Below are positions 32,905 to 41,742 of a stretch of 45,563 bases of DNA, one piece after another (positions within the stretch are counted from its first letter, which is position 1; each line of letters opens with the position of its first letter). The notes beneath the pieces were generated by a model. The model saw only the letters and a list, made by a program, of their open reading frames with translations, searched no databases and was not told the origin of the DNA. Position numbers and translations under genes: made by a program. Origin of the DNA: a bacterium UBP6_UBA1209 (GTDB lineage: Bacteria > UBP6 > UBA1177); assembly GCA_002309575.1 (NCBI GenBank), contig DBXP01000050.1:1-45563 (forward strand). Reading direction: 5' to 3'.

Positions 32905-33523
32905 ACAGCACGCTGAGCCGGAAAAGGTGTCGAAAGGCGGACACGCAACGAAAGAACGCACCTGCATCATCTGCGGGAAGACTGCCCCGAAAGGCGAGCT
33001 CCTGAGGTGGATAGCGTCAAACGGAACTGTTTCGCCGGACTGGACCCAGAAGCTCGGCGGAAGATCCGTCTACACCTGTTTTTCGTCCAGGTGCCTGAGC
33101 GGGATATATTCAAAGCGCTTTAATCCCGCCTTCTGCGACAATTTCGCCGGTTTCGGGATCGATAAGTCACAGATATTTGATTTTGTTAAAGAAAACGCGC
33201 AGAGATCGAGAGACTGGTACTTCAACATCTGCCTCAAAAGCGGGGTATTGGTGAAGGGTCAGAACCTCATTGCCGAATCAGCCCGCGCCGGAACTGTATT
33301 TTCAAGGCTCTTTTTTGCCGAAGACGCGGCGGAAAACACCGTCTCTTTTACGGAGCGCGCCCTGGGCCTCACAGGTATCAGGCTCGATCTCAAAAAAGAG
33401 GAGCTCGGCGGTCTTTTTGACGGGCGCGAGGTCTCTGTTTTTGCGCTCAAACCATCCGAACAATCGGAAAAACTCGTTTTTTATATGTATTTGTCAGGTT
33501 TTTTTACTCATCAGGAGAAGTGA
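32894..33523 (+). CDS. YlxR (DUF448) fused to an L7Ae-like domain
   Basis: A 209-residue protein. Residues about 20-75 form the YlxR/RnpM zinc-like fold: RTCIICGKTAPKGELLRW, then GGRSVYTC and SRCL. Residues about 95-205 read like the L7Ae/YlxQ RNA-binding fold: FNICLKSGVLVKGQNLI, LFFAEDAAENT and KKEELGGLFDGREV. In Bacillus these are two genes (ylxR and ylxQ) between nusA and infB; here one protein covers both. YlxR has been linked to RNase P regulation and L7Ae proteins bind kink-turn RNA. It overlaps nusA by 11 bases and ends 3 bases before infB. Confidence 0.87.
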   Translation: MTTKQHAEPEKVSKGGHATKERTCIICGKTAPKGELLRWIASNGTVSPDWTQKLGGRSVYTCFSSRCLSGIYSKRFNPAFCDNFAGFGIDKSQIFDFVKENAQRSRDWYFNICLKSGVLVKGQNLIAESARAGTVFSRLFFAEDAAENTVSFTERALGLTGIRLDLKKEELGGLFDGREVSVFALKPSEQSEKLVFYMYLSGFFTHQEK

Positions 33524-33526
33524 TCT

Positions 33527-36319
33527 ATGCCAACTAAGATTAAAGATCTTGCTACTGAACTTAATGTTGAACAAAAGGAGATCAAAGAGTTTCTCATGAC
33601 AAAAGACAGCAGTTACTCGATAAGGTCTGTCAATGTCCATGACGAGCATCTCAAGGCGGTCCGTGACCATTTTTCGGGCACCGCAGGCGGGACCTCAGCG
33701 ACAACCGTTATCAGGAGACGTCCGGCTGCACCTCAGCCTGAACCTGATGAGCCGAAGCCGCAGACTGTGGTTGTCAAAAAGCGTCCGGCTGCACCTCAGC
33801 CTGAACCTGAGCCTGAAGAGGCAAAGCCGCAGACTGTCGTTGTCAGACGCAGCGGAGGAGGGAGGCAGAGGAGCTTCATTCCCATGGACGAGCGCAATAA
33901 GCTTGCCGAGCAGAACCAGAACGCCGAGCCGGTCGCAGAGGTCAACCTGCAGGAGGCTAAGCCTGTCGAAGAGGTCAAGCCTGAAGTGATCGAAGCCGTG
34001 CAGCCTGAACCAGCTCCGGAACCAGCGCCTGAACCAGTCAAGGAACCCGCTCCGGAACCGGTCAGTGAATCGGACGATGCGGCGGAAGAGCCTATCAGCA
34101 TCGAGGACGAGCTTAGAAAGATCCGCGAACAGCAGAATGCAGAAGAGAATGTCGGACAGCCCGAAGAGTCTGCCTCGAAGCCTGAACCTGAACGCGAAAA
34201 ACCGGAATCCAAGAAGAGTCCTGAGCCTGACGAGGATGAAGATGACGAGGAAGATAGTCACTTTAAACACAAAGAAAAAAACAAAAACGGAAAGAAAAAG
34301 GTAATAGATTTCGACAACACCTCGGCAAGCCAGCCGAACAGCCAGCAGCGTTTCAACAACAAGCAGAAGCAGAGAAAGGGCGGCGGCGGAGACAGCTCGT
34401 CGGGCGGCTACAACAACTACAGCAACCTGACCGGCAAGTTCAGAGGTGTCGACTACACCCAGTTTACCGATGAAGGCGGCGGCGGTTACGAGCAGAAGCG
34501 CAGGAAAAAGGACAAGCGTAAACAGCAGAAGCAGCAGCAGGCTCCTCAGGTAAACCCGACGAAGGCCATCAAAAAGGTCCTGAAACTCGAGGATTACGTC
34601 CAGGTCGCAGAGCTTGCGAGAAGGATGGGTCTGAAGGCGGCCCAGCTGCTTTCCAAGCTGATGATGATGGGCGAAATGGTCGGGATCAACGACAAGATCT
34701 CGTACGACATGGCCCAGCTCCTTGCCGAGGAGTTCGGATTTACAGCTGAAAACGTAGCGCTCAACGAGGAGACCTACATCGAGGTCACCGAAAGCAATCC
34801 GGAAAACATGGTCCCGCGTCCTCCGGTCGTAACGGTCATGGGACACGTCGACCACGGCAAAACGAAGCTTCTCGACGCGATCCGTCACACCAACATCGTC
34901 GACAGGGAGGCCGGAGGCATCACGCAGCACATCGGCGCATACTCTGTCGAGATCAACGGCGGGAAGATCACCTTCCTCGACACCCCCGGTCACGAGGCGT
35001 TCACGGCGATGAGAAGCCGCGGTGCGCAGGCTACCGACGTAGTAATCCTGATCGTCGCAGCCGACGACGGCGTCATGCCGCAGACAGTCGAGGCTATCAA
35101 CCACGCCAAGGCTGCGAATGTTCCGATAATCGTTGCGATCAACAAAATCGATAAGCCGACGGCAAACCCGGCGAAGGTCAAAAACGAACTTCTTAAGTAC
35201 GGGATCGTTGCCGAAGAGCTCGGCGGCGAGAACCTCTTCGTCGAAATTTCGGCCAAACAGCGCATCAATATCGACGGTCTTCTCGAGGCTGTCCTTCTCC
35301 AGGTCGAGATGATGGATCTCAAGGCAGATCCGACAAAACCTGCCGAGGGTATCGTCATCGAATCGAGGATGGATCCGGGCAAAGGCCCCGTTGCAACGGT
35401 CCTCGTGAAGGACGGAACGCTCAAGGTAGGCGACCTCGTTGTCACCGGAACTTCGATCGGTTACGTCAGAAGCATGATGGACTGGACCGGCAAGCGCGTA
35501 AAGGAGGCTTCGCCCTCGATGGCTGTCGAGATCACGGGTCTTGACGCCGTTCCGCCGGCAGGTGAAAAACTCTACGTCTTCAAGGACGAGAGGAAGGCGA
35601 AGGGTCTGGTCGAGCTCAGGATCAACAAGCAGCGCGAAAAGAAAAACGTCGAAAAGGAGGTCATCTCGATCGAAAAGATCTTTGCTGCCGAACATGAAGA
35701 GGTCAAGGATCTTAACGTCATCGTGAAGGGTGATGTCGACGGTTCCGTTGAGGCGATCATCGCCTCTCTCGCAAAAATCGAGCACGAGAAGATCAAGGTC
35801 AAGGTCATCCATTCCGGTGTAGGCGGAATCAACGAAAACGATGTCCTGCTCGCAAGCGCATCCCACGGAATAATCATCGGCTTCAATGTCCGTGTTGACA
35901 ACAAGGCGAAGCAGCTTGCGGCGGCGGAAGGCGTAAGTATTCAGATCTTCTCGATTATTTATGAGCTTATCGATGCTATCAAGGCTGCGATGTCAGGTCA
36001 GCTTTCGCCGATCATCAAAGAGGAATATATCGGCAAGCTCGAGGTCCGCGAGATCTTCAAAATCAGGAAAGTCGGCACGATCGCCGGCTGCATGGTTACC
36101 GAGGGCAGAGTCCTGAAGGGCTCTAAGGTCAAGCTCGTCCGCGACAATGTCGTTGTCTACAGCGGCAAGCTCGAGACCCTGAAACGCTTCAAGGATGATG
36201 TCAAGGAGGTCAAGAGCGGCTATGAATGCGGAACGACCATCGACGGTTACAACGATATCGAAGTAGGCGATATTATAGAATGTTACATCGACAAAGAGTT
36301 TAAGGACGAGGTCCTCTGA
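33527..36319 (+). CDS. infB: Translation initiation factor IF-2
   Basis: A 930-residue IF-2 that brings initiator tRNA to the ribosome. The N-terminal IF2_N domain (KIKDLATELNVEQKEI) is followed by a long Pro/Glu linker with a direct repeat and a basic stretch on KHKEKNKNGKKK. A second IF2_N-like region lies near residue 355. The G domain starts near residue 437, with VTVMGHVDHGKT, GGITQHIGAY, DTPGHEAF and NKID, followed by domains II, III and IV. The ribosome site is AGGAGAAG. It overlaps rbfA by one base. Confidence 0.97.
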   Translation: MPTKIKDLATELNVEQKEIKEFLMTKDSSYSIRSVNVHDEHLKAVRDHFSGTAGGTSATTVIRRRPAAPQPEPDEPKPQTVVVKKRPAAPQPEPEPEEAKPQTVVVRRSGGGRQRSFIPMDERNKLAEQNQNAEPVAEVNLQEAKPVEEVKPEVIEAVQPEPAPEPAPEPVKEPAPEPVSESDDAAEEPISIEDELRKIREQQNAEENVGQPEESASKPEPEREKPESKKSPEPDEDEDDEEDSHFKHKEKNKNGKKKVIDFDNTSASQPNSQQRFNNKQKQRKGGGGDSSSGGYNNYSNLTGKFRGVDYTQFTDEGGGGYEQKRRKKDKRKQQKQQQAPQVNPTKAIKKVLKLEDYVQVAELARRMGLKAAQLLSKLMMMGEMVGINDKISYDMAQLLAEEFGFTAENVALNEETYIEVTESNPENMVPRPPVVTVMGHVDHGKTKLLDAIRHTNIVDREAGGITQHIGAYSVEINGGKITFLDTPGHEAFTAMRSRGAQATDVVILIVAADDGVMPQTVEAINHAKAANVPIIVAINKIDKPTANPAKVKNELLKYGIVAEELGGENLFVEISAKQRINIDGLLEAVLLQVEMMDLKADPTKPAEGIVIESRMDPGKGPVATVLVKDGTLKVGDLVVTGTSIGYVRSMMDWTGKRVKEASPSMAVEITGLDAVPPAGEKLYVFKDERKAKGLVELRINKQREKKNVEKEVISIEKIFAAEHEEVKDLNVIVKGDVDGSVEAIIASLAKIEHEKIKVKVIHSGVGGINENDVLLASASHGIIIGFNVRVDNKAKQLAAAEGVSIQIFSIIYELIDAIKAAMSGQLSPIIKEEYIGKLEVREIFKIRKVGTIAGCMVTEGRVLKGSKVKLVRDNVVVYSGKLETLKRFKDDVKEVKSGYECGTTIDGYNDIEVGDIIECYIDKEFKDEVL
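33719..33850 (+). repeat. Direct repeat in the IF-2 linker
   Basis: Two copies of a unit encoding RPAAPQPEP...KPQTVVV lie side by side: 33719-33781 (63 bases) and 33782-33850 (69 bases, with extra codons for Glu-Pro). The first 24 or so bases of the copies are identical. It is an in-frame duplication within a disordered linker. Confidence 0.85.
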
Positions 36320-36678
36320 TGGCTGGAGTTATCAGACAGAACAGGGTCGCGGAATCGATCCGCCGCTTCGTCAGCACGCTGGTTTTGAGCGATTTCGGCG
36401 GCACTCCGGCTGATTCGATAACGATAAGCCATGTCTCGGTTTCGCAGGATCTGCGTTCGGCGAAGATTTTCTATTCCGTGTTCGGCGAAAAGGATATCCG
36501 CGGGATCCAGGAGTTTCTTGAAGAGAATACGAAAAATGTCCGCTTCAAGCTGGCCGCGCACATCAGGAATCTGAAAATGATGCCGGAGATCAGGTTCGTT
36601 TACGACGATTCCGTTGAACGGATGATTCGTCTTGAAAAGCTTTTTGATGAACTGAAACACGAGGATCAGGAGAAATAA
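36319..36678 (+). CDS. rbfA: Ribosome-binding factor A
   Basis: A 119-residue KH-like factor for late 30S maturation. Visible: VAESIRRFVSTLVL at the N-terminus, ITISHVSVSQDLRSAKIFYSVF, and LRNLK-like IRNLKMMPEIRFVYDDSVER, the family's C-terminal hallmark. Length is normal. The start overlaps the infB stop by one base (TGATG) and its stop overlaps the next start by one base (TAATG), so all three are translationally coupled. Confidence 0.94.
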   Translation: MAGVIRQNRVAESIRRFVSTLVLSDFGGTPADSITISHVSVSQDLRSAKIFYSVFGEKDIRGIQEFLEENTKNVRFKLAAHIRNLKMMPEIRFVYDDSVERMIRLEKLFDELKHEDQEK

Positions 36679-39287
36679 TGGCGGTAAAAGGGCGTTTCAA
36701 GTTGCGGAGCTTCGGCAAGTGCAAAAAAATGAGTCTGCTGAAAAAGCTGCTTCTGGCGGCTCTCTGCCTTTTTGTATGTGTGATCGTGGCAGGGATCATC
36801 GTCAGTGCCAGATTCAAGCGGGAACTTCCGTCCATCAGCACGGTCAGCGACTACAAGCCGGACTCAGGAACGAAGGTCTACTCCTATGACGGAGAGCTGA
36901 TTGCGGAATTTTACCATGAAAACCGCAGGAACATCGTCCCGTACGACAAGATCCCGGAAAAGCTGAGGCTTGCGTTCGTCGCAGGCGAGGATTCGTCGTT
37001 TTACTCTCATTCCGGCATCGATCCGCTCGGAATCGTCCGGGCGGGCTTCAAGTATCTGACGACCGGCATCAAGCAGGGCGGCAGTACGATCACGCAGCAG
37101 CTGGCAAAGTCCTTTGTCGGCACGGAGCGTACCTACAGCAGGAAAATCAAGGATATCCTGCTTGCGATGGAGCTTGAACGCCACCTTTCGAAGGAGGAGA
37201 TCCTCTATCTCTACCTCAATGAGGTTTATCTCGGAAGCGGTTCCTACGGCGTGGAAGCGGCATCCAGAAAGTACTTCAGCAAGCATGTCTGGGAGCTTGA
37301 GCTCGACGAGATGGCGATCCTGGCGGGACTCCCGAAATTCCCGTCGGAGGCCTCCCCGCTCCTCAACCCAGACAAGTCCCTCCGCCGCAGGAATTATGTC
37401 CTGAAACGGATGTTCGACGACAAATACATCACACAAAGCGAATATGAGGCTGCTCTTGCAAAGCCTGTGACCACCAACGTCCCGAAGGAACTCTTCCTCG
37501 ACAAGGCGCCCTATTTCAGCGAGAAGGTGCGGCGCTATCTCCTCGACAAGTACGGCTTTGACAAGCTCTACAAGGAGGGTCTGACGGTTCAGACGACGGT
37601 CGATATGCGTGCCACGATGTATGCTCACGAGGCGGTTTTTTACGGGATACGTGAACTGTCGAAGCGTCAGGGATACCGCCGAGGCGAAGAGGAGAGTTAC
37701 CAGAAGGGCGCAAAATTTGCCGGCGAGGTGACGAACCCGCTCTACACGATCGATCTCAAAAAGGATCTTGAGACCTATCTCAAGCGCCATGAAAAGCAGT
37801 TCGGCAAGATAACCGAAGAGAACATCAGAAGCGGTGTTTTCTATCAGGGTGTCGTTCTCGAGACGAGTGAAAAGAAGGCCATGGTCCAGGTCGGCGAGGT
37901 AAAAAAACCGATCTACACCGAGGATATGCAGTGGGCGAAACCCTGGAACCCGACAGGTTACTATGTCGCGATAAGGTCCGCATCCGATGTCCTGAAGCCT
38001 GGAGACGTCGTTCTTGTCAGGGCGACCGACAAGGCGGGCACGAAGGATGTTTTCGACTTCAGGAACTACAAGAAAAAACTCGGAAACGACTTTTACTTTG
38101 TCCTTGAGCAGATCCCGTCGTCACAGGCGGCGATGATCGTCAAGGATCCCTATTCGGGCTACGTCAAGGCTCTGATGGGCGGATATGACTTCGAAATCAG
38201 CGAATTCGACCGTACGACGCAGGCCTGCAGGCAGCCCGGCAGCGCCATCAAACCTATTTTTTACTCTCTCGCGATGGAGAAAAAGGGCGAAAACAAAAAG
38301 CCGCTCTTTACGCCGGCTTCGCTGATCCTTGATGCACCGGTCACCGTTACCGACACCAACTTCAAGCCTGCGAACTTTGAAAATACCTTCAAGGGCGAAG
38401 TCACGATCTGGGAGGCTCTCATCCATTCGATGAATACTCCGGCGATCCGTGTCCTTCAGAAACTTACGCTCTTCGAGGCGATCGAGGGGGCGAAGGCTCT
38501 CGGCATCAAAAGCGAGATCAAGCCTGAATTCGGAAGTATGCTCGGCTCGAGCTGTCTCACGATAGACGAGCTGACCGATGCCTATGCGCACTTCCCGAAC
38601 ATGGGAAAATCGCCGCATACGACCTACATCCGCAAGGTTTACGACAAAAACGGCAGGACTCTCGAAGACAATTCGGTATTTTATGACCCGTACATTTCGG
38701 CTCCCGAGAAGCTGGAACGTCTTATCTATTTTGCAAAACGTGAGGAAAATCATGTGCTTACGCCTCAGACGGCCTATATAACAAACAAGGTCCTCGAAGA
38801 TGTCGTCAACAGAGGGACCGCTGCGAGCGCAAAGGGGCTCAACCACTACAAGTGCCAGCGCAAGCCGGAGCCTTCGGAAGAGGAGGGCGAAGCCGAAGCG
38901 GGTATCTGCAGCCGTCATGTCGCAGGCAAGACCGGCACTACAAACGACTACTTCGACGCATGGTTTATCGGATATTCGCCGAACTTCGTCGCCGGTGTCT
39001 GGGTCGGGAACGACCAGCACGGAAAGCCGATCGGAAGAGTCGAGACCGGTTCGAAGACTGCCCTGCCGATCTGGCGCGACTTTATGGAACGCTATCTTGT
39101 CAACTTCCCGCCGACAGATTACGACATCCCAAGCGGCGTAGTCGGGCGGAATATCGATACAAAAACAGGTCTGCTCGCAGATCCGGGACAGGGCGTCAGG
39201 ATGTACTTCCACTCGGGCACGGAGCCGCAGACATCCGTTCAGGAAAAGGATATTCTTGACCCGTCGCAGAGTGACGGTATATTCTGA
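36678..39287 (+). CDS. mrcA: Class A penicillin-binding protein 1A (transglycosylase/transpeptidase)
   Basis: An 869-residue bifunctional peptidoglycan synthase anchored by one transmembrane helix (about residues 20-43). The GT51 domain has GEDSSFYSHSGIDPLG (catalytic Glu104), GGSTITQQLAKS and a YLNEVYLGSGSYGVEAAS block. An OB-like insert lies between domains. The transpeptidase has the SxxK motif in CRQPGSAIKP (Ser522), HSMN (SxN) and HVAGKTGTTNDYFDAWFIG (KTGT). The start has AGGAG six bases before and overlaps the rbfA stop. truB or rpsO often follow rbfA; a PBP here is unusual but expression in the translation operon is plausible. Confidence 0.94.
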   Translation: MAVKGRFKLRSFGKCKKMSLLKKLLLAALCLFVCVIVAGIIVSARFKRELPSISTVSDYKPDSGTKVYSYDGELIAEFYHENRRNIVPYDKIPEKLRLAFVAGEDSSFYSHSGIDPLGIVRAGFKYLTTGIKQGGSTITQQLAKSFVGTERTYSRKIKDILLAMELERHLSKEEILYLYLNEVYLGSGSYGVEAASRKYFSKHVWELELDEMAILAGLPKFPSEASPLLNPDKSLRRRNYVLKRMFDDKYITQSEYEAALAKPVTTNVPKELFLDKAPYFSEKVRRYLLDKYGFDKLYKEGLTVQTTVDMRATMYAHEAVFYGIRELSKRQGYRRGEEESYQKGAKFAGEVTNPLYTIDLKKDLETYLKRHEKQFGKITEENIRSGVFYQGVVLETSEKKAMVQVGEVKKPIYTEDMQWAKPWNPTGYYVAIRSASDVLKPGDVVLVRATDKAGTKDVFDFRNYKKKLGNDFYFVLEQIPSSQAAMIVKDPYSGYVKALMGGYDFEISEFDRTTQACRQPGSAIKPIFYSLAMEKKGENKKPLFTPASLILDAPVTVTDTNFKPANFENTFKGEVTIWEALIHSMNTPAIRVLQKLTLFEAIEGAKALGIKSEIKPEFGSMLGSSCLTIDELTDAYAHFPNMGKSPHTTYIRKVYDKNGRTLEDNSVFYDPYISAPEKLERLIYFAKREENHVLTPQTAYITNKVLEDVVNRGTAASAKGLNHYKCQRKPEPSEEEGEAEAGICSRHVAGKTGTTNDYFDAWFIGYSPNFVAGVWVGNDQHGKPIGRVETGSKTALPIWRDFMERYLVNFPPTDYDIPSGVVGRNIDTKTGLLADPGQGVRMYFHSGTEPQTSVQEKDILDPSQSDGIF

Positions 39288-39320
39288 TCCGGCTTTTTTC
39301 TGATAAACCGGGAGGTCCCC

Positions 39321-41684
39321 ATGAAGTCATATTTTTTTGCATTTATCCTTGTTTTATTCTCTTTCCTTTGCCTGAATGCGGCATATCTCGATATTGAGGT
39401 CCCGGAGCTCAAGCTTTCGGGATCCGGGGATCATGTAACTCCATCGATCGAGGGTTACGAACTCGACGGTACCGGCGAAAATCTTGTCCTGCCCTACCGG
39501 AGACTCTATTTTTCAAGCAAGGTGACGCGCATCGAGGTCCTCGCTAAAGAGGAGATAGTGCTGCCTGCCCCGCTGAAAAAGGGCGCTCCGCTCTACCGTA
39601 TTTACGACATGAAACCGGTCGTCCCGGCATCTGAAAAAGAGAGCAGGATACCGACGCCGGACAACTTCACGTTTGATCACGCGACGGGCTCGAAACGCGG
39701 TAAAAAGCTGTTTTCGTTCAATTTCTATCCGGTTTTTCCGAGCGGCGAAAACAAGATCACGAAGTTGAAAAAAGTCCGTTTCCACTTCGAAAAACATGAT
39801 CCTGAACCTTTGCGCGGGCTGGGTTCGGGCAGGTCGATGCTTATCCTCACGAACCGTGATTTCGTTGAAAACTCGACGCAGCTCGAAAACTATATCGCGC
39901 TCAAAAGGTCGCTCGGTTTCAACGTCGATGTGGCCACCGAAGACAGCTACGGCGGCGGAAACCTTCAGGCTGCGGAGCGCTTCAAAAAGATCCGCGAATA
40001 CCTGAAGGGAGTCTGCAAAAACTACGATTTCCTTCTGATCATCGCAAATCCTGATCCTTCCGGGAAGGATGTCCCGATGCTTGTCGTGCGCCCCGGAGAT
40101 GCGGAGGAACCAGGGTACGAGCTTGTTCCGACCGATATTTTCTATGCCGAGCTCAGCGAAGATATCGACAGCTCGGAAAACGGGATCTACGGCGAGCATA
40201 TCGACTTTATCAGCTTCGATTTCGAGTGGGTCGTCGGCAGGATCCCCTTGTATGGTTCGAATCCCGAGAACCCGGACAGGATTTTAAAGAGAACTATCGA
40301 TTTTATTAAGGAAGATCCTTCAAAGGCCGAAAACAGGCGGCGTTTTCTCTTCCCGACTACGATCTCGTACTACGAAAAGCAGGACGGGATCTTCAACATG
40401 CCGAAAATGGACGGGGCCTATGTTATTGAATTTCTTGAAAATAATGCACTTGTCGATCCGTTTGTCTTTAAAACGTTGGTCGAGTCGGAGGGGCTTGCGC
40501 CGTCGGAATTTACGGATAACGACTCTATAAGCTACGATGCCGTACTGAGGAACTGGAACGTCGGCAACGGTCTTGTCTTCTGGATCGGCCACGGAGAGCC
40601 GACATATTCGGTCAGGACGATCTGGGAGCGCGACCGCAATGGCAACGGCTATCCGGACACCTATCAGGATCTCGATTATTCAAAGACTTTTGTCGATGTG
40701 GCTATGACGAAGCGCATGGAGAGCGAAGTGCCGTTCGTCTTCCAGGGAAGCTGTCTCAACGGAACGATCGAGAGCCCGGGGAGCCTTGCATATTCTGTGC
40801 TCCTCAACACGGCGGTAGGCGTTGTCGGCGCTTCGCAGGTCTCTTACGGAGCCATTTTCCCCGGCTACGACCTGAGTTCGAACGATATCTTTTCGTACGG
40901 TGTCTCCTTCACGGCTGCACTCATTAACGACAAGATCCCGGCAGTCGACCTTTTCGCCAAAAAGGAGGCGTGGTCGAGCTACGATGTCCTGCTGACGGTG
41001 AAGTACGAGACAAACTATCTCGGCGACCCGTCGCTTAAACTCGGTGTAGTCGAGTGCGGGAGCGATTCCGACTGCGACGACGGGCTCTTCTGTACCGGTA
41101 CCGAAAGCTGCGTCGACGGTTTCTGCAGGAGCAATTTCGACGCTCTTGTCTGCGAAAAAGGTGACGATCCGTGCATCGATATGCGCTGCGACGAGGCCTC
41201 CAAAAGCTGCCAGCCCGGAAATCTCCCCGACGGGATCTTCTGCGGCAGGCCGGACGATATGTGCTACGAGGCTCAGGTCTGTCTGAACGGGGTCTGTACG
41301 CCGATCGGTGCCAAGGACTGCTCGTCGCTTGATTCCTTCTGCTCGGAGGGTGTCTGCAATCCGCAGAACGGGCTTTGCGAGAAGCAGCCGCTGAATGAAG
41401 GTATTGCCTGCGAAACCGGAAAGCTCTGCCTTGTCGACGGAGTCTGCCGGGAGGGTTCCTGCCAGGGCACGTCCCCCGAGATGCCTGAGCCGAAGGCCTG
41501 CAGCAGGGTCGAATGCAACGAGATCCAGGGTGTCGTCAATGTCGGCGACGCGTCGCTCAACTGGAGCTCCTGCGAAACCGCCGACGGCTATGACGGCTAC
41601 TGCGATTACGGCACCTGTGTCAGAAAAAAATCACAAAAAAAATCGGGATCATCTTCGGGCGGCTGTTCGCTTCTTCTTTTCTAA
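39321..41684 (+). CDS. Gingipain-like (C25) secreted protease with Cys-rich tail and GCS C-terminal end
   Basis: A 787-residue protein with a signal peptide (cleavage near LNA-AY), a propeptide-like region to about residue 165 and a C25 caspase-fold domain. The catalytic pair is His424 (WIGHGEP) and Cys478 (FQGSCLNG). From about residue 573 a Cys-rich segment with DSDCDDGLFCTG and repeated C....C.NG.C patterns resembles those seen in myxobacterial secreted proteins. The C-terminus is Lys/Ser-rich and ends SGSSSGGCSLLLF, like the subtilase at 18204. Gingipains are secreted cysteine endopeptidases that cut at Arg or Lys; specificity cannot be told here. No type IX secretion C-terminal domain is visible, so another export and anchoring route is implied. 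The ribosome site is GGGAGGTC. Confidence 0.9.
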   Translation: MKSYFFAFILVLFSFLCLNAAYLDIEVPELKLSGSGDHVTPSIEGYELDGTGENLVLPYRRLYFSSKVTRIEVLAKEEIVLPAPLKKGAPLYRIYDMKPVVPASEKESRIPTPDNFTFDHATGSKRGKKLFSFNFYPVFPSGENKITKLKKVRFHFEKHDPEPLRGLGSGRSMLILTNRDFVENSTQLENYIALKRSLGFNVDVATEDSYGGGNLQAAERFKKIREYLKGVCKNYDFLLIIANPDPSGKDVPMLVVRPGDAEEPGYELVPTDIFYAELSEDIDSSENGIYGEHIDFISFDFEWVVGRIPLYGSNPENPDRILKRTIDFIKEDPSKAENRRRFLFPTTISYYEKQDGIFNMPKMDGAYVIEFLENNALVDPFVFKTLVESEGLAPSEFTDNDSISYDAVLRNWNVGNGLVFWIGHGEPTYSVRTIWERDRNGNGYPDTYQDLDYSKTFVDVAMTKRMESEVPFVFQGSCLNGTIESPGSLAYSVLLNTAVGVVGASQVSYGAIFPGYDLSSNDIFSYGVSFTAALINDKIPAVDLFAKKEAWSSYDVLLTVKYETNYLGDPSLKLGVVECGSDSDCDDGLFCTGTESCVDGFCRSNFDALVCEKGDDPCIDMRCDEASKSCQPGNLPDGIFCGRPDDMCYEAQVCLNGVCTPIGAKDCSSLDSFCSEGVCNPQNGLCEKQPLNEGIACETGKLCLVDGVCREGSCQGTSPEMPEPKACSRVECNEIQGVVNVGDASLNWSSCETADGYDGYCDYGTCVRKKSQKKSGSSSGGCSLLLF

Positions 41685-41698
41685 ATTAAATTTATCTG

Positions 41699-41704
41699 TA
41701 TAAT
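41699..41704 (+). promoter_or_regulatory. Possible -10 box upstream of the amylase lipoprotein
   Basis: TATAAT lies 39 bases before the amylase ATG in the short gap after the C25 protease gene. The sequence 17 bases upstream has no good -35. It may give this gene its own transcription. Confidence 0.33.
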
Positions 41705-41742
41705 CTTCCGTTTGATTGAGTTGATTTGAACCCGGAGGAGAT

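Noticed and set aside
33695..35866. Long antisense open frame (723 codons) across infB
   Set aside because: It opposes a certain gene, has no ribosome site, and its composition is that of an antisense of a Lys/Glu-rich gene.
39321..41684. Type IX secretion substrate (gingipain-like)
   Set aside because: The C-terminus has no Ig-like type IX sorting domain; it ends with the GCS motif instead.
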